Shown here piece after piece: positions 1 to 7,727 of a DNA stretch of 10,744 nt. Position 1 is the first letter of the stretch; each line of letters starts with the position of its first letter. The translations under genes were made by a program, and so were the position numbers. The notes beneath the pieces are model-generated. The model was not told the origin of the DNA. It worked only from the letters and a program-made list of their open reading frames with translations, and did not search any database. The DNA is from an uncultured Oscillospiraceae bacterium (GTDB taxonomy: Bacteria; Bacillota; Clostridia; Oscillospirales; Acutalibacteraceae), in NCBI GenBank assembly GCA_900540305.1, contig UQFL01000063.1:1-10744 (forward strand), read 5' to 3'.

Positions 1-42
1 ATATAAAATTATATATTAACAATTAAAAATATAAAAAGGAGT

Positions 43-1242
43 CTATTCTTTTTCTGAAATTTCAAGCATTGTCTGAGCAAAAACGGCGTATCCTTTTTCC
101 GGATTATTTACAATAACATGAGTAATTGCTCCTATCAGCTTTCCGTTTTGTATTATTGGCGTGCCGCTCATACCCTGAACAATTCCGCCCGTTATATCAA
201 TCAATCGCTCATCCGTTATTTTTATTATCATATTTTTTTCTTCATCATTATGGTAAATCTTTGTAATCTCTGCTGAAAAAACCTGAGGCCCGCTTTCATC
301 GACCGTTGTTATTATCTGGCAAAATCCCTTTTCTACTTCCTGCGCAAGTGCGACTTCATATTCACAGCACTCCGAAAGGTCCGTTGCCATAGAGTATTCT
401 CCGTAAATTCCGTGAAGCGTATTTTTATCAAGAACGCCTATTGTTTTGCTTGAAAAATCACAGCAAATAGACCCCGTTGTATCAGAAGATGATTTCTCAA
501 CCGATGTAACAGTCGTTTCCACAGCTTCACCGTCTAAAATAGGAATAATCTCGCCTGTATCAACATCTGTAATAGGATGACCGAGCGCAGCCATATTGCC
601 TGTTGACGGATTAAAAAATGTTATTGTACCTATACCTGCGGTTGAATCTCTTACCCACATTCCGGCTTTATACGAATTTTCACTTTCAACAAAACAAGGC
701 ACGAGCGTTAGATTGAGATACTGACCGTTTCTTTTAACTTGAATATCAAAGTTCTGTCCGTTATTGTCGTTGAGAATTTCTTCTACCCTGTCTGAAGAAT
801 AAACCTTTTCACCGTTTATGGAAATAATTACATCACCGACACTTATACCCGCATCTTCAGACGGATTTACCGTTTTTCCGTCCACATTTATGTCTTTAGT
901 TCCAACAACCATAACACCGTCAGTATAAAGCTTAATTCCGAAAGAGTCACCTGAAACCAAAACCGTATTCTCATCAGGCGTTTTTATAGTTTCGCTTTTT
1001 ACGGGAATCACGCCGAGAATCGTTAGATCGGAATTTTCTTTTCCTACCGACTGAGCGCTCTGGTAGTCTACGCTTTGTTCATCCGCCCCTTTAAGATAGA
1101 AAATATTATCTATAACAAGATCGGACGAATTTTTCACATAAAATTCATCAGGATAATAAGCGTCTGCATAAGCAATAACGCCGAAAATAACTGCAACCGC
1201 AAACGCAGTTATTCCATTTAAAATTCTTATAAATTTTCTCAT
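43..1242 (-). CDS. spoIVB: SpoIVB-type sporulation serine peptidase (PDZ domain, family S55)
   Basis: SpoIVB is secreted from the forespore into the intermembrane space. In Bacillus it cleaves SpoIVFA to release pro-sigma-K processing, so it carries the signal from forespore to mother cell. From the ATG at 1242 the protein has 399 residues; the Bacillus protein is slightly longer. Seen: a basic N-terminus and one hydrophobic segment (about residues 7-25), a PDZ domain (about 100-182, with GISVGDVIISINGE), then an S55 peptidase domain. The putative triad is His222 (in AALGHPI), Asp344 (in KITDERL) and Ser359 (in QGMSGTPI). The Asp-Ser spacing of 15 matches that I recall for the Bacillus enzyme. 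A longer reading from a TTG at 1317 is rejected because that codon lies in the loop of the pfkA terminator, whereas 1242 has a good ribosome binding site. The gene is separated from pfkA by that terminator and needs its own promoter. Family call very sure; activity inferred. Confidence 0.95.
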   Translation of the reverse strand: MRKFIRILNGITAFAVAVIFGVIAYADAYYPDEFYVKNSSDLVIDNIFYLKGADEQSVDYQSAQSVGKENSDLTILGVIPVKSETIKTPDENTVLVSGDSFGIKLYTDGVMVVGTKDINVDGKTVNPSEDAGISVGDVIISINGEKVYSSDRVEEILNDNNGQNFDIQVKRNGQYLNLTLVPCFVESENSYKAGMWVRDSTAGIGTITFFNPSTGNMAALGHPITDVDTGEIIPILDGEAVETTVTSVEKSSSDTTGSICCDFSSKTIGVLDKNTLHGIYGEYSMATDLSECCEYEVALAQEVEKGFCQIITTVDESGPQVFSAEITKIYHNDEEKNMIIKITDERLIDITGGIVQGMSGTPIIQNGKLIGAITHVIVNNPEKGYAVFAQTMLEISEKE

Positions 1243-1246
1243 AAAA

Positions 1247-1254
1247 TCACCTTT
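1247..1254 (-). promoter_or_regulatory. spoIVB ribosome binding site that fixes the start
   Basis: On the minus strand AAAGGTGA lies four bases before the ATG at 1242, which matches the 3' part of the Bacillota Shine-Dalgarno consensus. No comparable site precedes the upstream in-frame TTG at 1317. This decides the start of spoIVB. Confidence 0.8.
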
Positions 1255-1268
1255 TTTATTATATCCGT

Positions 1269-1282
1269 TCAAAGCGTTTATA
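1269..1282. promoter_or_regulatory. weak cre-like (CcpA operator) sequence upstream of spoIVB
   Basis: TCAAAGCGTTTATA on the plus strand agrees with the degenerate cre consensus TGWAANCGNTNWCA at 12 of 14 positions. Both mismatches fall on the well-conserved G2 and C13, so binding would probably be weak. It lies between the pfkA terminator and the spoIVB start, where a spoIVB promoter must be. Given the AT-rich background it may be chance. Confidence 0.2.
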
Positions 1283-1300
1283 AAAAAAGCAAAAATATGA

Positions 1301-1330
1301 AAAAAAGCTCCTTTCAAAAAAGGAGCTTTT
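1301..1330 (-). terminator. Rho-independent terminator of pfkA
   Basis: Read on the minus strand, the arm at 1330-1319 (AAAAGCTCCTTT) pairs perfectly over 12 bp with 1314-1303 (AAAGGAGCTTTT) around a four-base loop, and a run of six T (1306-1301) overlaps and follows the second arm. It begins 27 bases after the pfkA stop. It closes the pfkA transcript and isolates spoIVB. Confidence 0.92.
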
Positions 1331-1356
1331 AAAAATAAAATTAATTTTTAAAACAA

Positions 1357-2325
1357 TTAAATTGAAACATCAAGAGCAATCTGATAAAGATTTGTATCAA
1401 TATGCTTTTTCATATTGAGAGCTTCAAAAATATCGTAGTCAACAACTTCGCCCTTCTGGCTTGCTACAACTCTGTTTCCGATATTGTTCATAAGAAGCTT
1501 TTTAACAGCGTAATGACCCATGCGTGTTGCCATTACACGGTCCTGAACAGTCGGAGAACCGCCTCTCTGAATATGACCGAGAATACAAGCACGAGATTCA
1601 ACGCCTGTTTTCTTTTGAATCTCAGCTGCGAGTTCAGATACATCTACTTCTACACCCTCAGCAACAACGATAAGAAAATGCTTTTTATCAGTACGCTGAG
1701 TACGCTTCATTCTCTCGATAACATCTTTCTGAATATCAAAGGGAATTTCAGGAATAAGAATTGCAGTTGCACCAACAGCAATACCTGCATTGAGAGCAAG
1801 ATAACCTGCTCTTCTGCCCATAACCTCAACAACAGTGCAGCGGTCGTGAGATTCAGTAGTATCTCTTACTCTGTCAACGCAATCCATAATTGTATTAAGA
1901 CAGGTATCATAACCGATAGTGTAATCACAGCAAGCGATATCGTTATCGATAGTTCCGGGAATACCAACACAGGGAATACCTCTTTCAGAAAGGTCACGAG
2001 CACCTCTGAATGAACCGTCACCGCCGATTACAACAACGCCCTCGATACCATTTTCCTGACAGGTGCGGATAGCTTTGCGCATACCCTCTTCAGTAGCAAA
2101 CTCAGTAGAACGAGCGCTGTAAAGCTTTGTACCGCCTCTGTGGATAATATCGGAAACGGAACGAAGATCCATTTCAATAAAATCTCCGTTAATAAGTCCG
2201 TTATATCCTCTTATAACACCGAGGACACGGATTCCGTTAACACACGCAGTTCTTACAACGGCACGAACAGCCGCATTCATTCCCGGCGCATCGCCGCCGC
2301 TTGTCAATACAGCAATAGTTTTCAT
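1357..2325 (-). CDS. pfkA: ATP-dependent 6-phosphofructokinase
   Basis: Cytosolic enzyme of glycolysis that phosphorylates fructose-6-phosphate to fructose-1,6-bisphosphate. The 322-residue length is that of the short bacterial group. Numbering agrees with E. coli PfkA over the first half: GGDGS at 101-105, PGTIDND at 123-129 with Asp127 as catalytic base, Arg162, MGR at 169-171. LGHIQRGGSP (249-258) follows in the substrate-binding half. Gly104 and Gly124 are the residues of ATP-using enzymes; pyrophosphate-using relatives carry Asp and Lys there. Arg21 and Arg25 match effector-site arginines, so allosteric control (ADP/PEP in the classical enzyme) is plausible. The start has AGGAG (2334-2338) eight bases upstream. 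It lies 82 bases after dnaE and ends in a strong terminator. A pyruvate kinase gene, often next in related organisms, is not present. Confidence 0.98.
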   Translation of the reverse strand: MKTIAVLTSGGDAPGMNAAVRAVVRTACVNGIRVLGVIRGYNGLINGDFIEMDLRSVSDIIHRGGTKLYSARSTEFATEEGMRKAIRTCQENGIEGVVVIGGDGSFRGARDLSERGIPCVGIPGTIDNDIACCDYTIGYDTCLNTIMDCVDRVRDTTESHDRCTVVEVMGRRAGYLALNAGIAVGATAILIPEIPFDIQKDVIERMKRTQRTDKKHFLIVVAEGVEVDVSELAAEIQKKTGVESRACILGHIQRGGSPTVQDRVMATRMGHYAVKKLLMNNIGNRVVASQKGEVVDYDIFEALNMKKHIDTNLYQIALDVSI

Positions 2326-2370
2326 AATACAGTCTCCTCAATAAATTAATAATATTTAATAAATATTTTA

Positions 2371-2406
2371 TATTTTAAAATAACCGTATTGTTATATTCT
2401 AATCAA
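2371..2406 (-). promoter_or_regulatory. possible weak promoter in the dnaE-pfkA gap
   Basis: The 82-base gap contains no convincing terminator. On the minus strand TTGATT (2406-2401, overlapping the end of dnaE) and TATTTT (2382-2377) are 18 bases apart, each matching four of six consensus bases. The second box lies in a 12-bp palindrome, TATTTTAAAATA (2371-2382). Such matches are expected by chance in sequence this AT-rich. pfkA may be read from here, from the upstream operon, or both. Confidence 0.22.
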
Positions 2407-2407
2407 T

Positions 2408-5400
2408 CTACTTTGAAAAGTCAATAGATTCATAGGTATTATCGTTAAGTATTGCTACATTTTCATCTCCAAGCAATCTTGAAAGCTCATTTACCATTGT
2501 TTTGTTTAGGAAAACAAACTCGTTTCTGTGTCTGACCTCATAATGTTTTTTATCTTTATAGTAAAACACAAGCGGAAAATCGCCGTCAAAAATAGAAGTT
2601 ATTGTAAGAACTTTTTTTATTTTAGGGTCAGACTCATTTTCAAAACGCAGAAACAGACCTCTTTTGTGCGACTTTGACTGCTTATACTGATGTTGATTTA
2701 TTTTATCTGCCGTCTGCCCTGCCGAGCGTCTGAAACCGTTATGAGAGGGCGCAACTGTGTTTTCATCAGGCGCTCCACTGATTACAGACGCAAGTATTTT
2801 AGGCTCTTTTTCCTCTTCAACAGAAATATTGCCGACAACTGTTATAACGCCTGAAGCGGTTATAAATGACGCATAATTCTGAAGAGTTTTTGGAAAGACG
2901 ATAATTTCTATTGAGCCGAGCATATCCTCAGCAGTTACAAACGCCATATTTTGACCCGAGCGTGTCTGCTTGATAGTTATGCCCGTTATAATTCCGCAGA
3001 AAGTAACGGTGTCGCCGTCCTTATATTTTGAAAGTTCGCTTTTGCCTGCTTCAAGAATGTCTGCGGTTTTAGCATAACCGAGCCTTTCAATATGAGTTTC
3101 ATATTTATCAAGAGGATGACCTGAAAGATAAAGTCCCGTCATCTCTTTTTCCATTTTTAGCAATTCTGTATGGGGAAACTCAGGAACATCGGGCATTTCA
3201 AAATCAATACCGAATGAATCGCCGCCGTTCAAATCAAAGAAACCGAGCTGACCGTACATAGTTTTCTTTCTGTGTTCATCAAGATTGCTTACAAGCACGG
3301 GAAGCGCCTGAAGCATTGCACGCCTGTTTGCACCTAAAGAATCAAGCGCACCGCTTCTAATAAGGCTCTCGACCGCCCTGCGGTTAAAATGCCCTGTCTG
3401 AAGCCTTGAACAAAAATCGAAAAGGCTTTTGAATTTGCCGTTTTCACGCTCTTTTATAATATCATTTATAAATTCAGAGCCGAGATTTTTAATTCCGAGC
3501 AATCCGTAATTGATAACATTACCGTTTGCCGAAAAGCCTTTCATTGAGCTGTTTACATCGGGAACGGCAAGTTTTAAACCAAGCCTTTTTGCTTCAGCAA
3601 TATATCGGGCAACTTTATTTGAAGAATCAAGCACTGAGGTCAAAAGAGCCGCCATAAACATCGGTGGGAAATACTTTTTGAGGTAAGCCGTTCTATATGC
3701 CACAAGAGCATAGCAAGCCGCGTGAGACTTATTAAAGGCGTATTTTGCAAATTCAGACATTTGGTCAAAAATCTCATTCGCCTCGGCGGTACCTATATTA
3801 TTCTTTGCGCACCCCTCGATAAATGTTACTCTCTCAGCTTCCATAACATCTTTTTTCTTTTTACTCATCGCCCTGCGCACAACATCCGCTCTGCCGTATG
3901 AATAACCTGCAAGAGTTCTGAAAATCTGCATAACCTGCTCCTGATACACTATACAGCCGAAAGTATCTTCAAGTATTGGTTTCAAAAGCGGTGTTGAATA
4001 TTTGATTTTCTCAGGATGATGCGAATTTTCAACAAAAGTGTCTATCTGCTTTGCAGGACCGGGACGATAAAGCGAATTGGCGGCAATGAGATGCTCAAGC
4101 TTTGTAGGTTTAAGATTCATAAGCATCTGCTTCATACCGCTTGATTCAAACTGAAAAATGCCCTCCGTCTGCCCTCTTGAAAACAGTTTGTAAACCTCAG
4201 GGTCATCAATCGGAATGCTGTTTATATCAATGCCTGCATTTTTTGCGGCATCATTTATAACGGTAAGTGTTCGCAGTCCGAGAAAGTCCATTTTGAGAAG
4301 TCCGAGTTCTTCAAGAGTTGTCATAATATACTGCGTAACAACAAGACCGTCATTTGTTGCAAGAGGCACATATTCCGACACAGGGTCGTGCGTGATAACT
4401 ACGCCTGCCGCATGAGTTGATGTATTTCTCGGCATACCCTCAACCTTGCGAGCCGTTTCAATCAATTCGTTCACCTGCTCACTGCTCTCCATAAGCGAGC
4501 GCAGTTCAGCAGACTTTTTTACAGCCTCGTCAATAGTTATCTTAAAATCATTAGGAACAAGCTTTGCAACGGCGTCAACGGAAGCGTAGGGCATTCCCAT
4601 AGTTCTGCCCACATCTCTTATAGCCGCACGGGTTTGAAGAGTTCCGAAAGTTACTATCTGCGCAACATGGTCTGCTCCGTATTTTTCGGTAACATAGTCT
4701 ATTACTTCCTGACGGCGCTCATAGCAGAAATCTATATCGAAATCGGGCATTGACACTCTTTCGGGGTTTAAAAATCTTTCAAAAAGAAGATTATATTTCA
4801 TCGGGTCAATATCTGTTATTCCGATACAGTATGCCGCTATTGAGCCTGCGCCCGAACCTCTTCCGGGTCCTACGGGTATGCCCTGTTTTTTTGCAAATGA
4901 AACAAAGTCCGCAACGATGAGATAATAATCCGTATACCCCATTTTATCAACCGTTTGAAGCTCATATTCAAGGCGTTTTACATAATCCTCAGGCGGGTTG
5001 ACATAGCGTTTTTTCAGCCCCTCAAAGCATATTCTTTTGAAATATTCAAAATGGCTTTCGTTTGTATCTATTTCAAAATACGGCAGTTTTGTATTTCCGA
5101 ATTCAAAATCAAAATTACAGCGCTTTGCAATAATGTCTGTGTTATCAACCGCTTCGGGAACATCTGCAAAAAGGCGCCTCATCTCATCCTCGGATTTAAG
5201 ATAAAATTCCTCGGAATGAAATTCTAGCCCCGTATCCTCACCGAGAATATGGTTTGTGGCTATACATATAAGAACCTGCTGAATTTTTGAATCTTTCTTT
5301 TCTATATAATGAACATCGTTTGTTGCTACAATAGGTATTCCCGTTTCACGGCTAAGGCGGATAATACCCTCTTTCACTATTCTCTGTTCATCAAGTCCGT

Positions 5401-5926
5401 GATCTTGAATTTCAAGATAATAATTATCTGCTCCAAACACATCACGATACCACAAGGCGGTATTTTTAGCCGATTCATAATCACGGGAGAGCAAAAACTG
5501 CGGTATCTCACCTGCAAGGCAGGCGGAAAGACAGATTAAACCTTCATGATATTTTTCAAGAATATTATGGTCTACTCTCGGTTTATAATAATACCCCTCT
5601 GTATAGGAAAGAGATACAAGCTTTATTAAATTTTTATATCCCGTTTCGTTTTCGCACAAAAGAATGAGGTGGTTATACTCTTTATCAAGCACTTTTTCCC
5701 TGTCAAATCTTGTTCTGGGGGCAACATATACCTCACATCCGATAATCGGTTTTATGCCCTCTTTTTTACAAGCCTTGTAAAAATCAACAGCCCCGTACAT
5801 ATTACCATGGTCGGTAATTGCAAGGGACTGCATTCCAAGCTCCTTTGCACGGGAAACGAGCTGCCCAATACGGCAAGCGCCGTCAAGCAGAGAAAATTCC
5901 GTGTGTAAATGAAGATGGGTAAACAT
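2408..5926 (-). CDS. dnaE: DNA polymerase III alpha subunit, DnaE type
   Basis: Replicative or lesion/primer-extending C-family DNA polymerase, 1172 residues. Domains in order: PHP domain (about 1-280), palm with PDFDID (394-399; Asp395, Asp397) and the third acidic residue Asp547 in LKMDFLG, fingers with GPGRGSGAGS (353-362) upstream of the palm aspartates, an internal clamp-binding motif QLGFF (893-897), an OB fold (about 970-1050), and a C-terminal domain (about 1085-1172) like that of other clostridial DnaE proteins. The PHP metal ligands look intact (His6, His8, Asp15, His40, Glu65, His86, Cys136, Asp204, His206). Most Clostridia also carry PolC, and their DnaE then often extends primers rather than acting as the sole replicase; PolC is not in this window. 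The start has AAAGGA eight bases upstream, inside the end of whiA, and the ATG follows the whiA stop by one base, suggesting translational coupling. Confidence 0.98.
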   Translation of the reverse strand: MFTHLHLHTEFSLLDGACRIGQLVSRAKELGMQSLAITDHGNMYGAVDFYKACKKEGIKPIIGCEVYVAPRTRFDREKVLDKEYNHLILLCENETGYKNLIKLVSLSYTEGYYYKPRVDHNILEKYHEGLICLSACLAGEIPQFLLSRDYESAKNTALWYRDVFGADNYYLEIQDHGLDEQRIVKEGIIRLSRETGIPIVATNDVHYIEKKDSKIQQVLICIATNHILGEDTGLEFHSEEFYLKSEDEMRRLFADVPEAVDNTDIIAKRCNFDFEFGNTKLPYFEIDTNESHFEYFKRICFEGLKKRYVNPPEDYVKRLEYELQTVDKMGYTDYYLIVADFVSFAKKQGIPVGPGRGSGAGSIAAYCIGITDIDPMKYNLLFERFLNPERVSMPDFDIDFCYERRQEVIDYVTEKYGADHVAQIVTFGTLQTRAAIRDVGRTMGMPYASVDAVAKLVPNDFKITIDEAVKKSAELRSLMESSEQVNELIETARKVEGMPRNTSTHAAGVVITHDPVSEYVPLATNDGLVVTQYIMTTLEELGLLKMDFLGLRTLTVINDAAKNAGIDINSIPIDDPEVYKLFSRGQTEGIFQFESSGMKQMLMNLKPTKLEHLIAANSLYRPGPAKQIDTFVENSHHPEKIKYSTPLLKPILEDTFGCIVYQEQVMQIFRTLAGYSYGRADVVRRAMSKKKKDVMEAERVTFIEGCAKNNIGTAEANEIFDQMSEFAKYAFNKSHAACYALVAYRTAYLKKYFPPMFMAALLTSVLDSSNKVARYIAEAKRLGLKLAVPDVNSSMKGFSANGNVINYGLLGIKNLGSEFINDIIKERENGKFKSLFDFCSRLQTGHFNRRAVESLIRSGALDSLGANRRAMLQALPVLVSNLDEHRKKTMYGQLGFFDLNGGDSFGIDFEMPDVPEFPHTELLKMEKEMTGLYLSGHPLDKYETHIERLGYAKTADILEAGKSELSKYKDGDTVTFCGIITGITIKQTRSGQNMAFVTAEDMLGSIEIIVFPKTLQNYASFITASGVITVVGNISVEEEKEPKILASVISGAPDENTVAPSHNGFRRSAGQTADKINQHQYKQSKSHKRGLFLRFENESDPKIKKVLTITSIFDGDFPLVFYYKDKKHYEVRHRNEFVFLNKTMVNELSRLLGDENVAILNDNTYESIDFSK

Positions 5927-5927
5927 A

Positions 5928-6818
5928 TTATAATTCCTTTGAAATATCTACGATTCGTTTCAAGCGGTGATTTAATCCGCTTTTACTAATAGGCGGATCA
6001 CATATTGCCGCAAGTTCTGAAAGGCTGCTGTCTGGGTTATTATATCTAAGTTCGGCAACAGCCTGAAGATTTTCGTTTAAAAACTCTTTGCCTTTTTTAT
6101 CCCATATTTTTTCAATGGCTTTCAGCTGTACTGCAACTGCGTTTACCATTTTGTTGATATTCGCCGTTTCGCAGTTAGCCTGTCTGTTTGCCTTATTTCT
6201 GAAATCTTTAACGATTTTAATATTCATCATTTCAAACATAGCGTCAGACGCACCCATAATATAGAGACAGTTTTCAATAGCTTCGCTCTCTTTGAAATAG
6301 ACGATATTATAACCATTTCTGGTAGTGTGTTTCGGGTTTAATTCTTTCTCCTGAAGCAGTGTAAAAAGGCTTTTAGAAAGGTTTAGATACGGCACTGTAA
6401 ATTCAAGGTGATAGTCTTTATGAGGGTCGCAAGCCGTTCCACAAGAGAGAAACGCACCTGCCGTAAATGCACCCGCACAATTTTCGCAGTCAAAATTAGC
6501 ATGGTTGATTTTAATACTTCCGACACCGTCGTGACCGTAGCTTTTTAAAATCTTCTGCGCATCCGCTTTTTTGGATACGGATACTGTAAAGTTTCGACCC
6601 TTGGGCGACCTGACTATTTCTGCATCAATGTTAAAAAGTTCTTTTAAAAGCGATGAATAAAGCAGAGCCGTATTTTCATTTTCAGTTTGAAGTGAAACAC
6701 TGTTTTCTGAAAAGCTTTTTCCGAAAATACACATTCCGTAAAGAAGTGACCTTTTACAGCAGGTATTAGTATATTCAGTTTTGACAAGTTCATTCTTAAC
6801 CTGCGATGAAAAAGACAT
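5928..6818 (-). CDS. whiA: DNA-binding protein WhiA
   Basis: WhiA couples an N-terminal LAGLIDADG homing-endonuclease-like fold, without nuclease activity, to a C-terminal helix-turn-helix that binds DNA. In Streptomyces it controls sporulation septation. In Bacillus it affects cell division and chromosome segregation without a clear regulon. Seen in 296 residues: the family opening MSFSSQVKNEL, the LAGLIDADG-like segment AFTAGAFLSCGT (117-128) followed by YHLEF, the hallmark NRQANCETANINK (211-223), and the helix-turn-helix around 264-290 with DPPISKSGLNHRLKRI. The start is fixed by the family N-terminus, but the nearest Shine-Dalgarno-like GGAAAGG ends 12 bases from the ATG, a long spacing. 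The gene lies 36 bases after rapZ; yvcK, commonly found between these two genes in Bacillota, is missing. Confidence 0.97.
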   Translation of the reverse strand: MSFSSQVKNELVKTEYTNTCCKRSLLYGMCIFGKSFSENSVSLQTENENTALLYSSLLKELFNIDAEIVRSPKGRNFTVSVSKKADAQKILKSYGHDGVGSIKINHANFDCENCAGAFTAGAFLSCGTACDPHKDYHLEFTVPYLNLSKSLFTLLQEKELNPKHTTRNGYNIVYFKESEAIENCLYIMGASDAMFEMMNIKIVKDFRNKANRQANCETANINKMVNAVAVQLKAIEKIWDKKGKEFLNENLQAVAELRYNNPDSSLSELAAICDPPISKSGLNHRLKRIVDISKEL

Positions 6819-6854
6819 CGGTTTTACAAGCCTTTCCGAAAATAAAATTATGTA

Positions 6855-7727
6855 TTATGACCTTGAAATATCTCTGTGGTTTACAGACACATTGTCCCAT
6901 TTCTTTTCAAAATGCTCTTTAAGAGCCTCTGCAATGGCAACGGACCTGTGATTTCCGCCCGTACAGCCTATTGCGAAAACTATCTGGCTTTTTCCCTCTT
7001 TGATATATAGAGGATTGAGAAAGTCGAGCAAATCAATAAGCCTGTTTAAAAGCTCTCTTGACTCTGAGAATGAGAAAACATAATCCTTAACCTCTTTATC
7101 AAGACCTGTTTTATTTCTCAAATTTTCTACCCAGTATGGATTCGGCAGACATCTTACATCAATTACGAAATCAGCCTCGTTGGGGATTCCGTGTTTAAAG
7201 CCGAAAGACTCAACATGGATATTCATAATATCCTTGTCATCGCCGACCAATATCTGAGTAAGCCTTGTTCTGAGCTGATTTCCTGTAAGGTCAGAAGTAT
7301 CTATCACAAAATCAGCACGGGAACGAAGGGGCGCCATTATTTCGCGCTCATAAGCAAGCGCCTTGGAAATATCGCCGTTGAAACGCTCTGCATAAGGATG
7401 CTTTCTGCGTGTGAGTTTATATCTTTTAAGAGCGATATGAGTTTTAATATCGAGATAAACAACCTTGACATCGTAATTAAAACGATTAATTTCATCAAGG
7501 CTTGATACCACATCGTCGAATTTTTCAGTTGAACGAATATCAACAACGATAGCTACCTTTGAATATGCCTGCTGTTTTGAGATAAGTTCAAGAAATGTAG
7601 AAAGCAAAAGCGGAGGCATATTATCTATGCAGTAATATCCTACATCTTCCATAAATCCCATCGCTGTTGATTTACCTGCGCCGGAAACGCCTGTGATTAT
7701 TACAAGTTCATTTTTCATCTTAGCCAT
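6855..7727 (-). CDS. rapZ: RapZ/YvcJ-family nucleotide-binding protein
   Basis: P-loop protein that binds and hydrolyses GTP/ATP. In E. coli RapZ binds the small RNAs that set GlmS levels and so controls amino-sugar synthesis. In Bacillus YvcJ affects competence, and its RNA targets there are not established. At 290 residues it has family length. Seen: Walker A GVSGAGKS (13-20), the family motif CIDNMPP (33-39), VVDIR (61-65), RRKHP (107-111), FGFKHGIPNEADFVIDVR (175-192), LPNP, and the C-terminal GCTGGNHRSV (254-263) with HRDI near the end. The ATG overlaps the murB stop by one base (TAATG), with a modest AAGGG site ten bases upstream. A second ATG at codon 4 is possible. With murB upstream, a link to cell-wall precursor supply is plausible but inferred. 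Confidence 0.97.
   Translation of the reverse strand: MAKMKNELVIITGVSGAGKSTAMGFMEDVGYYCIDNMPPLLLSTFLELISKQQAYSKVAIVVDIRSTEKFDDVVSSLDEINRFNYDVKVVYLDIKTHIALKRYKLTRRKHPYAERFNGDISKALAYEREIMAPLRSRADFVIDTSDLTGNQLRTRLTQILVGDDKDIMNIHVESFGFKHGIPNEADFVIDVRCLPNPYWVENLRNKTGLDKEVKDYVFSFSESRELLNRLIDLLDFLNPLYIKEGKSQIVFAIGCTGGNHRSVAIAEALKEHFEKKWDNVSVNHRDISRS

Noticed and set aside
1..42. Possible terminator or promoter after spoIVB at the left edge.
   Set aside because: The 42 bases are AT-rich but hold no GC-containing hairpin and no paired promoter boxes; too short to say more.
1258..1263. Perfect TATAAT on the minus strand just upstream of spoIVB, inside GGATATAATA, which also fits a sigma-F-like -10 element.
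   Set aside because: The expected transcription start would fall at about 1251, within the ribosome binding site, and no matching -35 element lies at the right distance. A spoIVB promoter must exist but I cannot place it.
1402..2013. A 203-codon open frame on the plus strand opposite pfkA.
   Set aside because: Asn/Ser/Thr-rich antisense translation of pfkA with no domain and no promoter or ribosome binding site; a codon-usage artefact.
2351..2367. AATATTT/AAATATT inverted repeat between dnaE and pfkA as a terminator.
   Set aside because: The stem is only A-T pairs with no following T run on the minus strand; too weak to call a terminator.
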